From Mogibacterium sp. (GTDB taxonomy: Bacteria > Bacillota > Clostridia > Peptostreptococcales > Anaerovoracaceae), in the NCBI GenBank assembly GCA_017434025.1, contig JAFRGC010000064.1, positions 1 through 42,220 of the forward strand: a DNA stretch of 42,220 nucleotides, read 5' to 3'. Of the stretch, positions 24,277 to 32,619 are shown piece after piece. The position numbers were made by a program, and so were the translations under genes. Positions within the stretch are counted from its first letter, which is position 1; each line of letters opens with the position of its first letter. The notes below the pieces were generated by a model. It ran no database searches. It was not told the origin of the DNA and saw nothing but the letters and a program-made list of their open reading frames with translations.

Positions 24277-25200
24277 CTATCCCAGTCTCTTGCCGTTCAG
24301 CCACAGAGTATCCGGAGACAGGTCGTCTGTACTCGCGCATCCTGTATAGCCCATCAGCAAAGCCAGATCCTGGTTCATTTTGCGCACATATTTCTCGACA
24401 CCTTCCGTGCCCTCCTTGCTCAGCGAAGGCATGATCGCACGCCCTACAGAAACCGCTTTCGCACCCATAGCCAGTGCTTTGTAAGCATCCGCACCGCTGT
24501 TGATCCCACAGTCTACGAAGATTTCCACATTGCTGCCTTCCAGGGCTTTGCATATCTCCGGAAGCACCATCAGAGGCGGTATTGCAAATGGCATGCGGCC
24601 GCGGTGATGGCTCACGACAATGCCTCTGACTCCGCACTCGGCGCATTTTACGGCATCTGATACGCTCAGCACCCCCTTGACTACAAACGGGAGCTGTGTA
24701 GACGCCACATAAGCGCGGAGATCGTCCTGAGTCTGACGCTTCATCGGGAAATCAGCTACTACATCATAACCACCGTCATCGCCAAATACATGATCGATGT
24801 CCATTCCGACTGCAAATGCGCCATTCTTCTCAGCAAAAGCGATCTCGTCGAACACTTTGTCTGTATCTGCAAACGGTTTGATCACTCGTACGGTTCTGGC
24901 TCCTGTTGCAAGGACCTCGCCGAAATCATTATTGTCCGTCATGCCTACCCAGTTGACCATTCCCAGATTCCGGGCTGCCCTGGAGTACTCTATCATCGCG
25001 TTTTCACGCTCCGGAAGGAATGCCCTCAGGAAGGAAAACGCCGGCATCATAATCGGGGTGCTGAATTTCTGACCGAATATCTCAGTCTCCAGAGAGGCGG
25101 TCTGTGCATCGATGATACGCTCCTCGATCAGAATAGAATCAAGATACTTCCTTGTTATCTCATTGGCGTCTGCAGGGTTGATCATTTTCTTGTCATTCAT
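24277..25200 (-). CDS. FMN-dependent alpha-hydroxy-acid oxidising family protein
   Basis: 307-aa TIM-barrel flavoprotein of the lactate/glycolate oxidase family. PFVVKGVLSVSDA carries the flavin-contacting Lys, VSHHRGR occupies the place of SNHGGR with the catalytic His, and IFVDCGINSGADAYKALAMGA with VGRAI binds the FMN phosphate. It is shorter than oxygen-using oxidases (about 360 aa); in an anaerobe a dehydrogenase role is likely. A strong AAGGAGG precedes the start. It heads the NhaC-PHP-CaCA series, so its substrate acid could be linked to the antiporter. Confidence 0.85.
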   Translation of the reverse strand: MNDKKMINPADANEITRKYLDSILIEERIIDAQTASLETEIFGQKFSTPIMMPAFSFLRAFLPERENAMIEYSRAARNLGMVNWVGMTDNNDFGEVLATGARTVRVIKPFADTDKVFDEIAFAEKNGAFAVGMDIDHVFGDDGGYDVVADFPMKRQTQDDLRAYVASTQLPFVVKGVLSVSDAVKCAECGVRGIVVSHHRGRMPFAIPPLMVLPEICKALEGSNVEIFVDCGINSGADAYKALAMGAKAVSVGRAIMPSLSKEGTEGVEKYVRKMNQDLALLMGYTGCASTDDLSPDTLWLNGKRLG

Positions 25201-25246
25201 GCGCTAAACCTCCTTTCATACTTAATGATACCGTTCATTTTCAAGT

Positions 25247-25576
25247 CTATAACGAATCCAGATCGTCACGAATACTATAACTGAGAACCGGCGCGCAGGT
25301 AATCATGACCGACTCCTGCCGGAAGAATGTGCACAGATCGCGAGCGATCTCATATACGATCTCCTTCGGTGTACCGATCAGTGTGATCAGGAGTGTATTC
25401 TCATCCACCCAGGTGCCGTCATCGTGAAAATACCCGCCTTCGATCACCTGTATCGAGAAGGGTGTCTTATAGCTCTTACAGACTTCCTTCAATATAGATT
25501 TATATTTCTCCGTGTCAAAGCGCTGTTCATGGCTGTCTTTGTCACGAAGCCCCACATAGATCCTTGCTTCCTGCAT
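25247..25576 (-). CDS. Small DUF3574-like protein
   Basis: 109 aa, no signal peptide or membrane segment. The opening ARIYVGLRDKDS, a central GGYFHDDGTWVDENTLLITLIG and the closing FFRQESVMIT resemble the DUF3574 family, a ferredoxin-like fold of unknown role. It lies 46 bp upstream of the FMN oxidoreductase gene on the same strand and may be cotranscribed. AAAGGA lies six bases before the ATG. Confidence 0.6.
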   Translation of the reverse strand: MQEARIYVGLRDKDSHEQRFDTEKYKSILKEVCKSYKTPFSIQVIEGGYFHDDGTWVDENTLLITLIGTPKEIVYEIARDLCTFFRQESVMITCAPVLSYSIRDDLDSL

Positions 25577-25630
25577 GATTATCCTTTCCCGGCGGCTGCC
25601 GGCAGCAGCCTGCTTCTCTCATATGTATAT

Positions 25631-25636
25631 ATTATA
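25631..25636 (-). promoter_or_regulatory. Putative -10 box before the DUF3574-like gene
   Basis: TATAAT on the minus strand, 55 bp before the start codon, without a convincing -35. A GGCTGC/GCAGCC hairpin lies in the resulting leader near 25594-25610. Confidence 0.35.
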
Positions 25637-25702
25637 CGGTATATTGTTTCGCACACACCAGCCTTTTCATACTTTACTTTTTCACTTCCGGATCACTGTC
25701 CG

Positions 25703-25735
25703 CAAAATAATAAAGATGCTCCGTCAGGAGCATCT
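25703..25735 (-). terminator. Terminator of the DUF5714-EamA-DUF5131 operon
   Basis: Perfect 9-bp stem (25714-25722 with 25727-25735; AGATGCTCC) with a 4-nt loop, followed on the minus strand by TTATTATTTTG, five bases after the stop codon. Confidence 0.85.
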
Positions 25736-25740
25736 CAGTC

Positions 25741-26610
25741 TCACTCACACTTCCCGCAGTCACTGCAGCCGTTACAGATCAGTTTCATCGCACATTCTCT
25801 GCAGTTATCACGATAATGTTTTACATATAGTCTTTCCTCAGGTATCGGCAGACCCCAGCTGTCGACAAGATCAAACTCCATAGGCTGGCCCTGGTAATTC
25901 ATGCCTGACTTCAGTGCCTGGCTCGTCTGCAGGCGTTTGCCGTTAAGAGTGTACTGTTTGCCATCCTTTATGAATACGGTACCGGTCTCCATGAAGCAGA
26001 ATGTAATGTCTCTTGATTCGCATTCTTCCCGGAGTGATCTCACCCAGTCAAAATTGCATGGCCTCTTGCCTCCGTAGTTCTCGCCTCCGCAAACGACCTG
26101 TTCGATCCGTCCGCTGTCAAAGTATTTGCCGAGTTTCACCGGTCCCAGTATCGGCGCCACATAGATCCCTTTGTGCTTGAACGGCAATTCCAGCAGGATC
26201 GGCAGTCTCTCGTCAGCCCTTTTCTGATTCTCTGTAGTCACATTCAGGAAGATGTTGTCCCATCCGTCTCCCCAATCCGGAGGAAGGCACTCTGTAATAC
26301 GCTGCGGTCTCTTCGTCACCAGAATGAATATCACATCACTCCTCATGCGCATGATGTCCCAGGCCTGGCCGCGCCACGGGTCCGCTTCCCTGAGGAAGAA
26401 ATCCGAAGTCATGCAGACGCTTATCTTCTCCCCGCTCTGTATCTTGTATCTTCCTTTTCTGTCTCTGGCAAGCGGATATCTGGCATTTGAAGTCAGATAG
26501 ATCTCCGAGCCCTTCTTATCCCTCATGTCATCGAGGAAGTACATATAGCAATTCTCGCAGCCCTCACTGCACTTGACACATCCGTGCCATGGGTTCCATA
26601 TATCGTGCAT
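25741..26610 (-). CDS. DUF5131 family protein (phage Gp37/Gp68-like)
   Basis: 289 aa. The N-terminal WNPWHGCVKCSEGCENCYMY gives Cys11, Cys14, Cys18 and Cys21, a radical-SAM-like cysteine cluster, followed by TSDFF, VTKRP and VTTENQ strands, which fit the DUF5131 (Gp37/Gp68) family. The C-terminus is a second cysteine-rich block (CRECAMKLICNGCSDCGKC), giving a likely metal or Fe-S site. Function is unknown; despite the phage-derived family name, no phage genes surround it. It follows the DMT transporter gene by 13 bp. Confidence 0.82.
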   Translation of the reverse strand: MHDIWNPWHGCVKCSEGCENCYMYFLDDMRDKKGSEIYLTSNARYPLARDRKGRYKIQSGEKISVCMTSDFFLREADPWRGQAWDIMRMRSDVIFILVTKRPQRITECLPPDWGDGWDNIFLNVTTENQKRADERLPILLELPFKHKGIYVAPILGPVKLGKYFDSGRIEQVVCGGENYGGKRPCNFDWVRSLREECESRDITFCFMETGTVFIKDGKQYTLNGKRLQTSQALKSGMNYQGQPMEFDLVDSWGLPIPEERLYVKHYRDNCRECAMKLICNGCSDCGKCE

Positions 26611-26623
26611 CTGCGTGCCCCCT

Positions 26624-27562
26624 CTATTCTGTCTTGTTCCTGATGTACATGATGATCCCCATGATCACGATCACTCCTCCGGCAAGCTGATTCCACGCAG
26701 GAACTTCCCTGAACAGGAACAGCGCCCATATCGATGCAAAGACCGGCTGGAAAATTTTGATCATAGCAACCAGCGTCGGACTGACATATTTGAAGGACCA
26801 GTTGTATATACTGTGACCCATCAGACTGTTGAACACCGCCATCAGCAGTGCCATCAGATAGTTGATCGATCCATATCCGGTAAAATGATACGGAGATACC
26901 AGCACCATCAGGTCCAGAATGATCGCTGCGCTTCCGTAAACAAGCAGGGAGTATACGTTGTTGGAAAGACCTTCTCCCCTCACCTTCGTCCCAATAATAG
27001 AATAGCTCGCCAGCATAAGGCCGCTGACAACTCCGATAATGTTGCCAAACAGCATACCGCCGGACTGCAGGCCTCCCTTGGTGTATGCTACGAGAACGCC
27101 TCCCACAAGCGCGACGAGGATGCCTGTCCTGCTCCATCTGCTGAATGTTTCCTTGCCCGTCATAGACATGAACAGAGCAACGAAAAGCACTTCCAGTCCT
27201 ACAAGGACTTGCGAAGCAGCAATCGTTGTGTTATGCACGGACAGAAAATAAGTCCAGAAATGGAGTGCGAGGAAAAAACCGCTCAGAATACACCAAAGCA
27301 TTGTCCTCCTGCTCATCTGGCGCAGCTCCCTGCGATACGCCGGACTTCCCAACACAACCGGAAGCATCATAAGTGTAACGAATGTTTTACGGTATGCCGC
27401 GAGAACGAGCGAGGGGCAGGTGCTGTAACGTGTGAAGACCGAGGATGTGGACGTACTGAAGCACGCGAACCATACTAAAGCAAGAACCAGGGATGTGTTT
27501 CCTCTTCCCTGATCATCTGTTGTTTTCTGTTCAATATATAAATTCTCTTCCGGTCTCTCCAT
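26624..27562 (-). CDS. EamA-family DMT-superfamily transporter
   Basis: 312-aa integral membrane protein with about ten hydrophobic spans in two EamA repeats. The N-terminal repeat has AAYRKTFVTLMMLPV and the second ends WNQLAGGVIVIMGIIMY, the usual closing helix. It probably exports or imports a metabolite; substrate unknown. It is the middle gene of three, 18 bp after DUF5714 and 13 bp before DUF5131. Confidence 0.88.
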   Translation of the reverse strand: MERPEENLYIEQKTTDDQGRGNTSLVLALVWFACFSTSTSSVFTRYSTCPSLVLAAYRKTFVTLMMLPVVLGSPAYRRELRQMSRRTMLWCILSGFFLALHFWTYFLSVHNTTIAASQVLVGLEVLFVALFMSMTGKETFSRWSRTGILVALVGGVLVAYTKGGLQSGGMLFGNIIGVVSGLMLASYSIIGTKVRGEGLSNNVYSLLVYGSAAIILDLMVLVSPYHFTGYGSINYLMALLMAVFNSLMGHSIYNWSFKYVSPTLVAMIKIFQPVFASIWALFLFREVPAWNQLAGGVIVIMGIIMYIRNKTE

Positions 27563-27580
27563 ATTCCGCCAACTGTATCC

Positions 27581-28288
27581 TTATTGATAATTCTGGTTAT
27601 AAGGACATCTCTTGCCCAGACATTCATGGTTTTCATCCGAGAATGTACACACGATCCTCTCCGGAACTTCCATCCCGATACCCATTTTCTCTGATACAAA
27701 TTCTACTGCCGCCAGAATGGCTGTAAAGGAATTCCGCTTGCAGCACCGCGGTCCCCCGTAGGAAGCGATCTTCGCCAGAGCCCGAGATGTCGCCTCATTG
27801 GACCAGCCCCACGTCTTCGATGACAGCGGAGTCGTATTTGTTATGATGCTAATGAACATACCAACGCTCACCGCTGCGCCGCAGCACCCCCAGAATCCGC
27901 AGGATCCACCGGGATACTGTTTGCCGCGCTCATGCATCTCTGTCAGAGCTTCCTTAAGATCGATCTCTCCTCCGGCATTTCTATATGCTGTCAGCAATGC
28001 TGCTCCTACCATAGTATGGTGCTCCGGCCCATGCATATAGATGAACGGATCTTCCATTATACTCTGTGCGATCCGGATCGGATCTGATGAACCGGTCTTC
28101 AGGCAGAAACTGATGATCGCTTCTATCCCTTTCTTCGAATGGCAGTCATCACAAACGTAGTGTCCATCCTCACAGCAGGCGTAACTCGTGAACTCCTGAT
28201 GGCAGAAATGGCACTTCATCAACTGCGGCTTTGTATAATAGATCAGCGGTTTTCCGCAAACCAGACAAGCATTGTCGTTTTTCCTCAT
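27581..28288 (-). CDS. DUF5714 domain protein with N-terminal zinc ribbons
   Basis: 235 aa. The N-terminal 50 residues hold CxxC pairs (CLVCGK, CHFCHQ, CDDCHS) that suggest zinc ribbons. The rest matches the DUF5714 pattern: PFIYMHGPEHHTMVGAALLTAY, GGSCGFWGCCGAA, and GGPRCCKRNSF, with a closing CLGKRCPYN. The many conserved Cys and His suggest metal or cofactor handling. GAGGAGGG precedes the ATG. It leads the operon with a DMT transporter and DUF5131. Function unknown. Confidence 0.78.
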   Translation of the reverse strand: MRKNDNACLVCGKPLIYYTKPQLMKCHFCHQEFTSYACCEDGHYVCDDCHSKKGIEAIISFCLKTGSSDPIRIAQSIMEDPFIYMHGPEHHTMVGAALLTAYRNAGGEIDLKEALTEMHERGKQYPGGSCGFWGCCGAAVSVGMFISIITNTTPLSSKTWGWSNEATSRALAKIASYGGPRCCKRNSFTAILAAVEFVSEKMGIGMEVPERIVCTFSDENHECLGKRCPYNQNYQ

Positions 28289-28297
28289 GATCCCTCC

Positions 28298-28426
28298 TCA
28301 AACAGTTTCCGACACAGTCTCGATGGGTGTCATTTCAACAGTATGAGAGTTCCGCCTCCAGAGTACCTCTCCATATAGCAGCAACGCACAATAATATATC
28401 TCAAGTGCCAGGATCTTCATGATCAT
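28298..28426 (-). CDS. Possible small membrane-type protein or gene remnant
   Basis: A 42-codon reading frame, opening MIMKILALEIYYCALLLYG and ending WRRN plus a Thr/Glu-rich tail, stops ten bases before the DUF5714 start codon. The frame stays open about 14 codons further upstream without an ATG, so it may be the tail of a decayed gene. One hydrophobic helix is visible, but no ribosome site was found before the ATG. Not recognised. Confidence 0.25.
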   Translation of the reverse strand: MIMKILALEIYYCALLLYGEVLWRRNSHTVEMTPIETVSETV

Positions 28427-28576
28427 ATTGCCAGCCAAGTCATAGTACGCTGCTTCCTTTCTTCTATAGTAACGTCTTCATCTTATACATGATACCACTA
28501 AAACACTGCTTCTGGTAAGCTTGATCCTCTGCTGATTTACTTGAACAAACATGCTGATAATATGGTATGATTTGTC

Positions 28577-28582
28577 TATAAT
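28577..28582 (+). promoter_or_regulatory. Putative -10 box of the TIR gene
   Basis: TATAAT 47 bp before the chosen TIR start. No clear -35 at proper spacing. This placement supports the start at 28629 over an upstream ATG at 28551, which would precede the promoter. Confidence 0.35.
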
Positions 28583-28628
28583 TATTAACCTTTTCTTTTG
28601 GGATTTCCGCCTGAAACGAGGGACTGAG

Positions 28629-29729
28629 ATGTACAAAGTTAAGATGAATGCTTACGAAGGCAAGGACAGCTATATATTCGTCAGCTATGCTCATAAGAAT
28701 GCTGACCTAGTCCTGCCGATAATAGATTCTCTGTATGAAGCGGGATACAGGATATGGTTTGATGAGGGTATCGAGGCAGATGCCGAGTGGCCTGCCTATA
28801 TCGAAGACCATCTCAGCCGCAGCTCTGCGCTGTTGGCATTTGTCACATCTGATTTTGTCGACTCCTCCAACTGCAGGAAGGAGATCACTTATGCCCTGAA
28901 TAAAGACATCCCACTGATCTATGTGATGCTTGAGGACACACCTCTTTCCAATGGACTTGACCTGCAGCTGGCTGATCAGCAGTGCATCAACACTTCCAGG
29001 ATGTCCACGGAGAGGTTCTACGAGAAGATCGCACAGGCAAGCGCTCTCCAGGAATGCCGATGGAAGAATGCCGACGGCACAGAGGTCAGACCTCGCAGGA
29101 TCAGACTTCGGAAGAAGAAACGCGGCAAGAAGAAAGAGATGTCACTTGGAGGCCGCATGATCTCCACGACGTTCAAGTTCCTCCTCGCGTTGTTCCTGGT
29201 GTTCGTAGTCGTCATTGCCTATGAAGTCGTACGTCAGTTAAACAACGATGATGCTGTGTCAGGTGAAATGCCGACAGAAATAGCACATACCTGGGAAGAA
29301 TCCGCGAACGGAGAGCGGTATTGTACTACCTGCGGAGTCGAAACAGGAGAGATCGACGAGGGCGCTCGCCCGCTATCAGGTTACTGGGCTTCAAAGCAGA
29401 TCAACCTCAACGGATATAATTCAAGCGTATTTATTCCTAACTCAGTCGTTACGAGCTGTACCAGTATGCAGGCAGATCTGCATGTGAGGAACTACAGCGG
29501 TTACCCGTTTGGCACTTACCTGCTGTACATTCGCGTTGCAGACGGCAGCTGGCAGATCGCGGGCAGCATGGAAATAAATGAGTCTGCTGCCAGCACGACA
29601 GAGACTCATACATTTACATTCTCTACGCCGATCACCTTCACAGGTCTTTCTATCGCACTCAAAGACACAGGGAAGACATATCAGCTAGACTACGATCTCA
29701 CGTTCAAGGATGTCCGCATCAAATACTGA
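28629..29729 (+). CDS. TIR-domain membrane protein with extracytoplasmic C-terminal domain
   Basis: 366 aa. Residues 14-135 are a TIR domain: YIFVSYAHKN (15-24), YRIWFDEGI (40-48), and SSNCRKEITYAL (79-90), where Glu85 is at the place of the catalytic glutamate of NAD-cleaving TIR proteins. A very basic stretch (155-169) precedes one transmembrane helix (about 180-202), so the TIR domain should be cytoplasmic and the rest outside. The outer part has a CTTC pair (232/235) and a beta-rich 115-residue domain. Start 28629 has GAGGGA upstream. It converges on the surface-protein gene with an 11-bp overlap. Signalling or defence is possible; ligand and effect are unknown. Confidence 0.8.
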   Translation: MYKVKMNAYEGKDSYIFVSYAHKNADLVLPIIDSLYEAGYRIWFDEGIEADAEWPAYIEDHLSRSSALLAFVTSDFVDSSNCRKEITYALNKDIPLIYVMLEDTPLSNGLDLQLADQQCINTSRMSTERFYEKIAQASALQECRWKNADGTEVRPRRIRLRKKKRGKKKEMSLGGRMISTTFKFLLALFLVFVVVIAYEVVRQLNNDDAVSGEMPTEIAHTWEESANGERYCTTCGVETGEIDEGARPLSGYWASKQINLNGYNSSVFIPNSVVTSCTSMQADLHVRNYSGYPFGTYLLYIRVADGSWQIAGSMEINESAASTTETHTFTFSTPITFTGLSIALKDTGKTYQLDYDLTFKDVRIKY

Positions 29730-32405
29730 TGAAGGACCGGATCTCTTCTAAGTCAGCCAATGCGCGGTAGAAATCTTCTGTAAATGGTTCTGCATCATAT
29801 TCAAACAGAACGATCACGAAATCTCCGGACGTCTCTGTTTCAAATGAGATCTCACCGGTGTACGGATCGTACTGTGCGCTGTATGCGGTCAGTTCGCCAT
29901 TCTCATCTGCGAAGACAGCATATAGGCTGTCTTCCGGAAGCTGGGAAGGATCTCCCCAGGCTTCTGGAACTGTGAACCGGAAAACCGCTTTCACAGCATT
30001 TCCGGCAAGATCAGTGACGGCCGCACCGCCCCGCGTTACTGCGAGATTCCAGATCCGCTGCGTTTCAGTGCCTGACTTGGCTGGATCTGCAGCATCTGGT
30101 TCCCGGACAGTGATGGTCACAATAAACCCACCCGCTTTGACTGCAGACACAACACTTGCTGCAGTCTTCTTTTTTGTCGCAGCTTTGCGGGTAACGACAG
30201 TATCCGTTCTGGTATTGGTATTGGTATTGGTTTTGGTTTTGGTATTCGTGTTTACGTCAGTATTCCCGTTTCCGCTGTTGTTATCGCTATTATTGTCAAC
30301 GTTGCTGTCTTCCTCCGGCTCTTCCGGAACAGGCTGTCCGTTTGAGTAAACAATTGCGCTTGCGCCGACATGCACAGAGCCTGATCCAGGGCCGCCGATC
30401 ACACCGCTTCCGGTATGTGAAGTACTGACATGGGAAACTGATGAGCCTCCCTGACCGCCCTGAGTGGAGCAATACAGCATCCTGATCATGAGAACGCCAT
30501 CATCAGCAGAAAAAGTTTCCGGATCACCAAGCCAGTAAACCTCATGTTCAAGGTTGCAGTATATTACCTCAACCGCAGGATACCCTCCGGCAGGATGATA
30601 ATCATCGCTGGTATAATCATATTCCTCAGGATGCAGATCATACGCTTGCATGAAAGATTCACATGTATAGTCTTTCTTGTCCTTGCTTAAAGGCGCAAGA
30701 GTCGCTATGTCATTTTTGATCCATGAGCGGGCCGGTGTTCCATCAGATTCCTGTGAGTAGATCACATCGCATTTTAACACGGGGATCTGAGATGCAGTCA
30801 CACGGGAAAAGGCTTCCTTCTGTGTCATATTCAAAGGATTCAACGATGACTCCATGTCGATATCGCTGATCAATACCCGGGAAGCATATCCGTCAGGAAC
30901 CAGCGGCAGAACATCTGTCTTTTTTCCGGTATAGTAGACGAAACCCGCGAGTGCGGAAACAGTACCTCCGGTGATCGTCCCGCTGATCTCAAGGAAGCAA
31001 TCCTCCAGAATTCTGCGAGGTGTACCCCGCCACTGACCAGCATAGTAATAGTCGTGTTCATCGCTGAGTATCTCAAGGCGGCTCTGCGGACTGAGGTCGA
31101 TATTTCCGATTTCGTTAAGACCAAAGTTCAACGATTGCACTACGAGTCTGGTGTTTCCCCGAACATTCAGCTCAGGCACAGTAATACCATATCCGTTCAG
31201 ATATATGACACTGTCCTTGACTGTTGCAGAAACACTCGGTTCCTTATCGAGATCCAAGTTGCTTATTGTCAGGGAACCGCCTTCGAGAAGCAGGTCCTCC
31301 GAGAGACTTCCGCCGGCTGCCAGCTTGATTTTTGACGACTGGACCTTTCCGCTTCCCGAAAGGCTGCCGCCGTCACTGATATCCAGGATCCCGCCTTCCA
31401 CAATGCCCCGGACATCCAGACTCCCCCGGATGACCATCTCTGCGGCTGTCGTATTGGCCCCCATGTTGCGCGAAACACCTTTCAGCATGACAGACCCGCC
31501 GTTTTCCACGATAAGGGTACTGTTATTTCCGAGGATCAGTCTGGACGCATATTCTTTGACTGTGACGTTCCCATTCTCGTGGGTAGGATAGCCGGCGTCG
31601 TCAGGTATGAGCGTCGGATAGATCGTGGTATCTGTCACAGTTTGTGACGAACCTGCCGGAGTCCAGGTTTCTGAGCGGATGCCAATTGCGCTGAGTGTGA
31701 GGGATGACCCGTCCGGTACCACCAGCCTGACATCTTCCAGAGAATAGTCTTCATCGAGGATCCCGGTAATACCTTCATTTATGAGCCGGTATGTGCCATC
31801 TTCCTGTAACACGAAAACAGCAGCGCTTCCTTCTGTATATAAAGCGGTGTTTGTACCTAAAGTCAGGTACCTTCCTTCACCGATATCTATACTGTCGATC
31901 AACACAATGCCAGTGCCGGTGATCCTGTATGAGCAGTCTCCTGTCAATGCTCCTATCCTGTTGACTCCTGCAACAGCCAGATTAACGATGTTTCCATCCG
32001 AGCAGAGTTCAGTATCACTGCCATCAAAATCAACCATGGCGATATACTTCCCGGCTACATTTTTCCATCCTTTGCCGTCTGACCAGTGAGATGACTCATC
32101 ATCCCCGGAACTGTATGAAGTATCAACTTTGAGGATCTTTCTGTCGGAGGCGCCCCCTATAGTGTCTTCCGGATCCCCATCAGCTGCGGACTGTACGTTC
32201 ACCTCAGGCGCTTCGGATGCAGCGGAACCTGCTGTGACGGCGACTCTTCCGGAGTGCTCATCTCGGATATCTGGCTCTCTTCCCTGCTCTGTTCCTCCGG
32301 ATCATCTTCCGCCGCATAAGCGGCCGCTGTATTGAAAAGCAGCATTCCCAAAATCAATCCAAAACAGAAGAATCTGCGGATCAATATTTCAAATCTCTTG
32401 TTCAT
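29719..32405 (-). pseudogene. Frameshifted large secreted beta-repeat surface protein
   Basis: The frame starting at 32405 (AGGAGGG upstream) encodes a signal peptide ending near AAAYAAEDD and an acidic Ser/Glu stretch, but stops at 32199. The frame one base back is open from about 32312 to 29719 and encodes the mature protein. Restoring one base gives exactly 896 codons (895 aa). The mature part has Gly/Ser-rich beta-helix-like repeats (about residues 100-420), a loosely structured region, an Asn/Thr/Lys low-complexity linker, and a beta-sandwich-like C-terminal domain. No LPXTG or membrane anchor is seen. Sequencing error, true inactivation or frameshifting cannot be separated here. Function not recognised; adhesin-like by architecture. 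Confidence 0.72.
30211..30249. repeat. Hexanucleotide tandem repeat in the surface-protein gene
   Basis: Three GGTATT units, two GGTTTT units and a GGTATT in a row on the plus strand. On the coding strand they give an alternating Asn/Lys-Thr linker. Copy-number changes would alter linker length by two residues without shifting the frame. Confidence 0.8.
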
Positions 32406-32440
32406 AGTCCCAGCCCTCCTGATAGGTGTTTTATTTACTC

Positions 32441-32446
32441 ATTATA
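32441..32446 (-). promoter_or_regulatory. Putative -10 box of the surface-protein gene
   Basis: TATAAT on the minus strand, 36 bp before the signal-peptide start codon, with an A-rich stretch upstream but no clear -35. Confidence 0.4.
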
Positions 32447-32567
32447 TCATTTTTTTATTGCTGTCTCTCATGGAATGCTCCTAGTACCTGATAATCTGAA
32501 CGATCCAACAGATTCCGCTTATATACCCCGTGTTTTTCATTAAAACCTTGTCATTTCCGGCCCGATA

Positions 32568-32582
32568 TGTTAAGAGTTAACA
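32568..32582. promoter_or_regulatory. Perfect 15-bp palindrome upstream of the PLP enzyme gene
   Basis: TGTTAAGAGTTAACA: two 6-bp arms around GAG, 38 bp before the start codon. A TTGTCA (32549-32554) lies upstream. The position suits an operator overlapping the promoter. Confidence 0.45.
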
Positions 32583-32619
32583 ATATATACAATAATGAGA
32601 AAACAATTGGAGAGATCCT

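Noticed and set aside
25741-26610. Prophage remnant suggested by the Gp37/Gp68 family name
   Set aside because: Neighbours are ordinary metabolic or transport genes; DUF5131 proteins are common chromosomal genes.
26573-27478. Long plus-strand frame antisense to the DMT transporter
   Set aside because: Composition rich in His/Arg/Cys without motifs; the opposite strand encodes a clear membrane transporter.
30211-30249. Tandem repeat considered as a CRISPR or minisatellite
   Set aside because: Units are six bases, contiguous and inside a coding region; no spacers.
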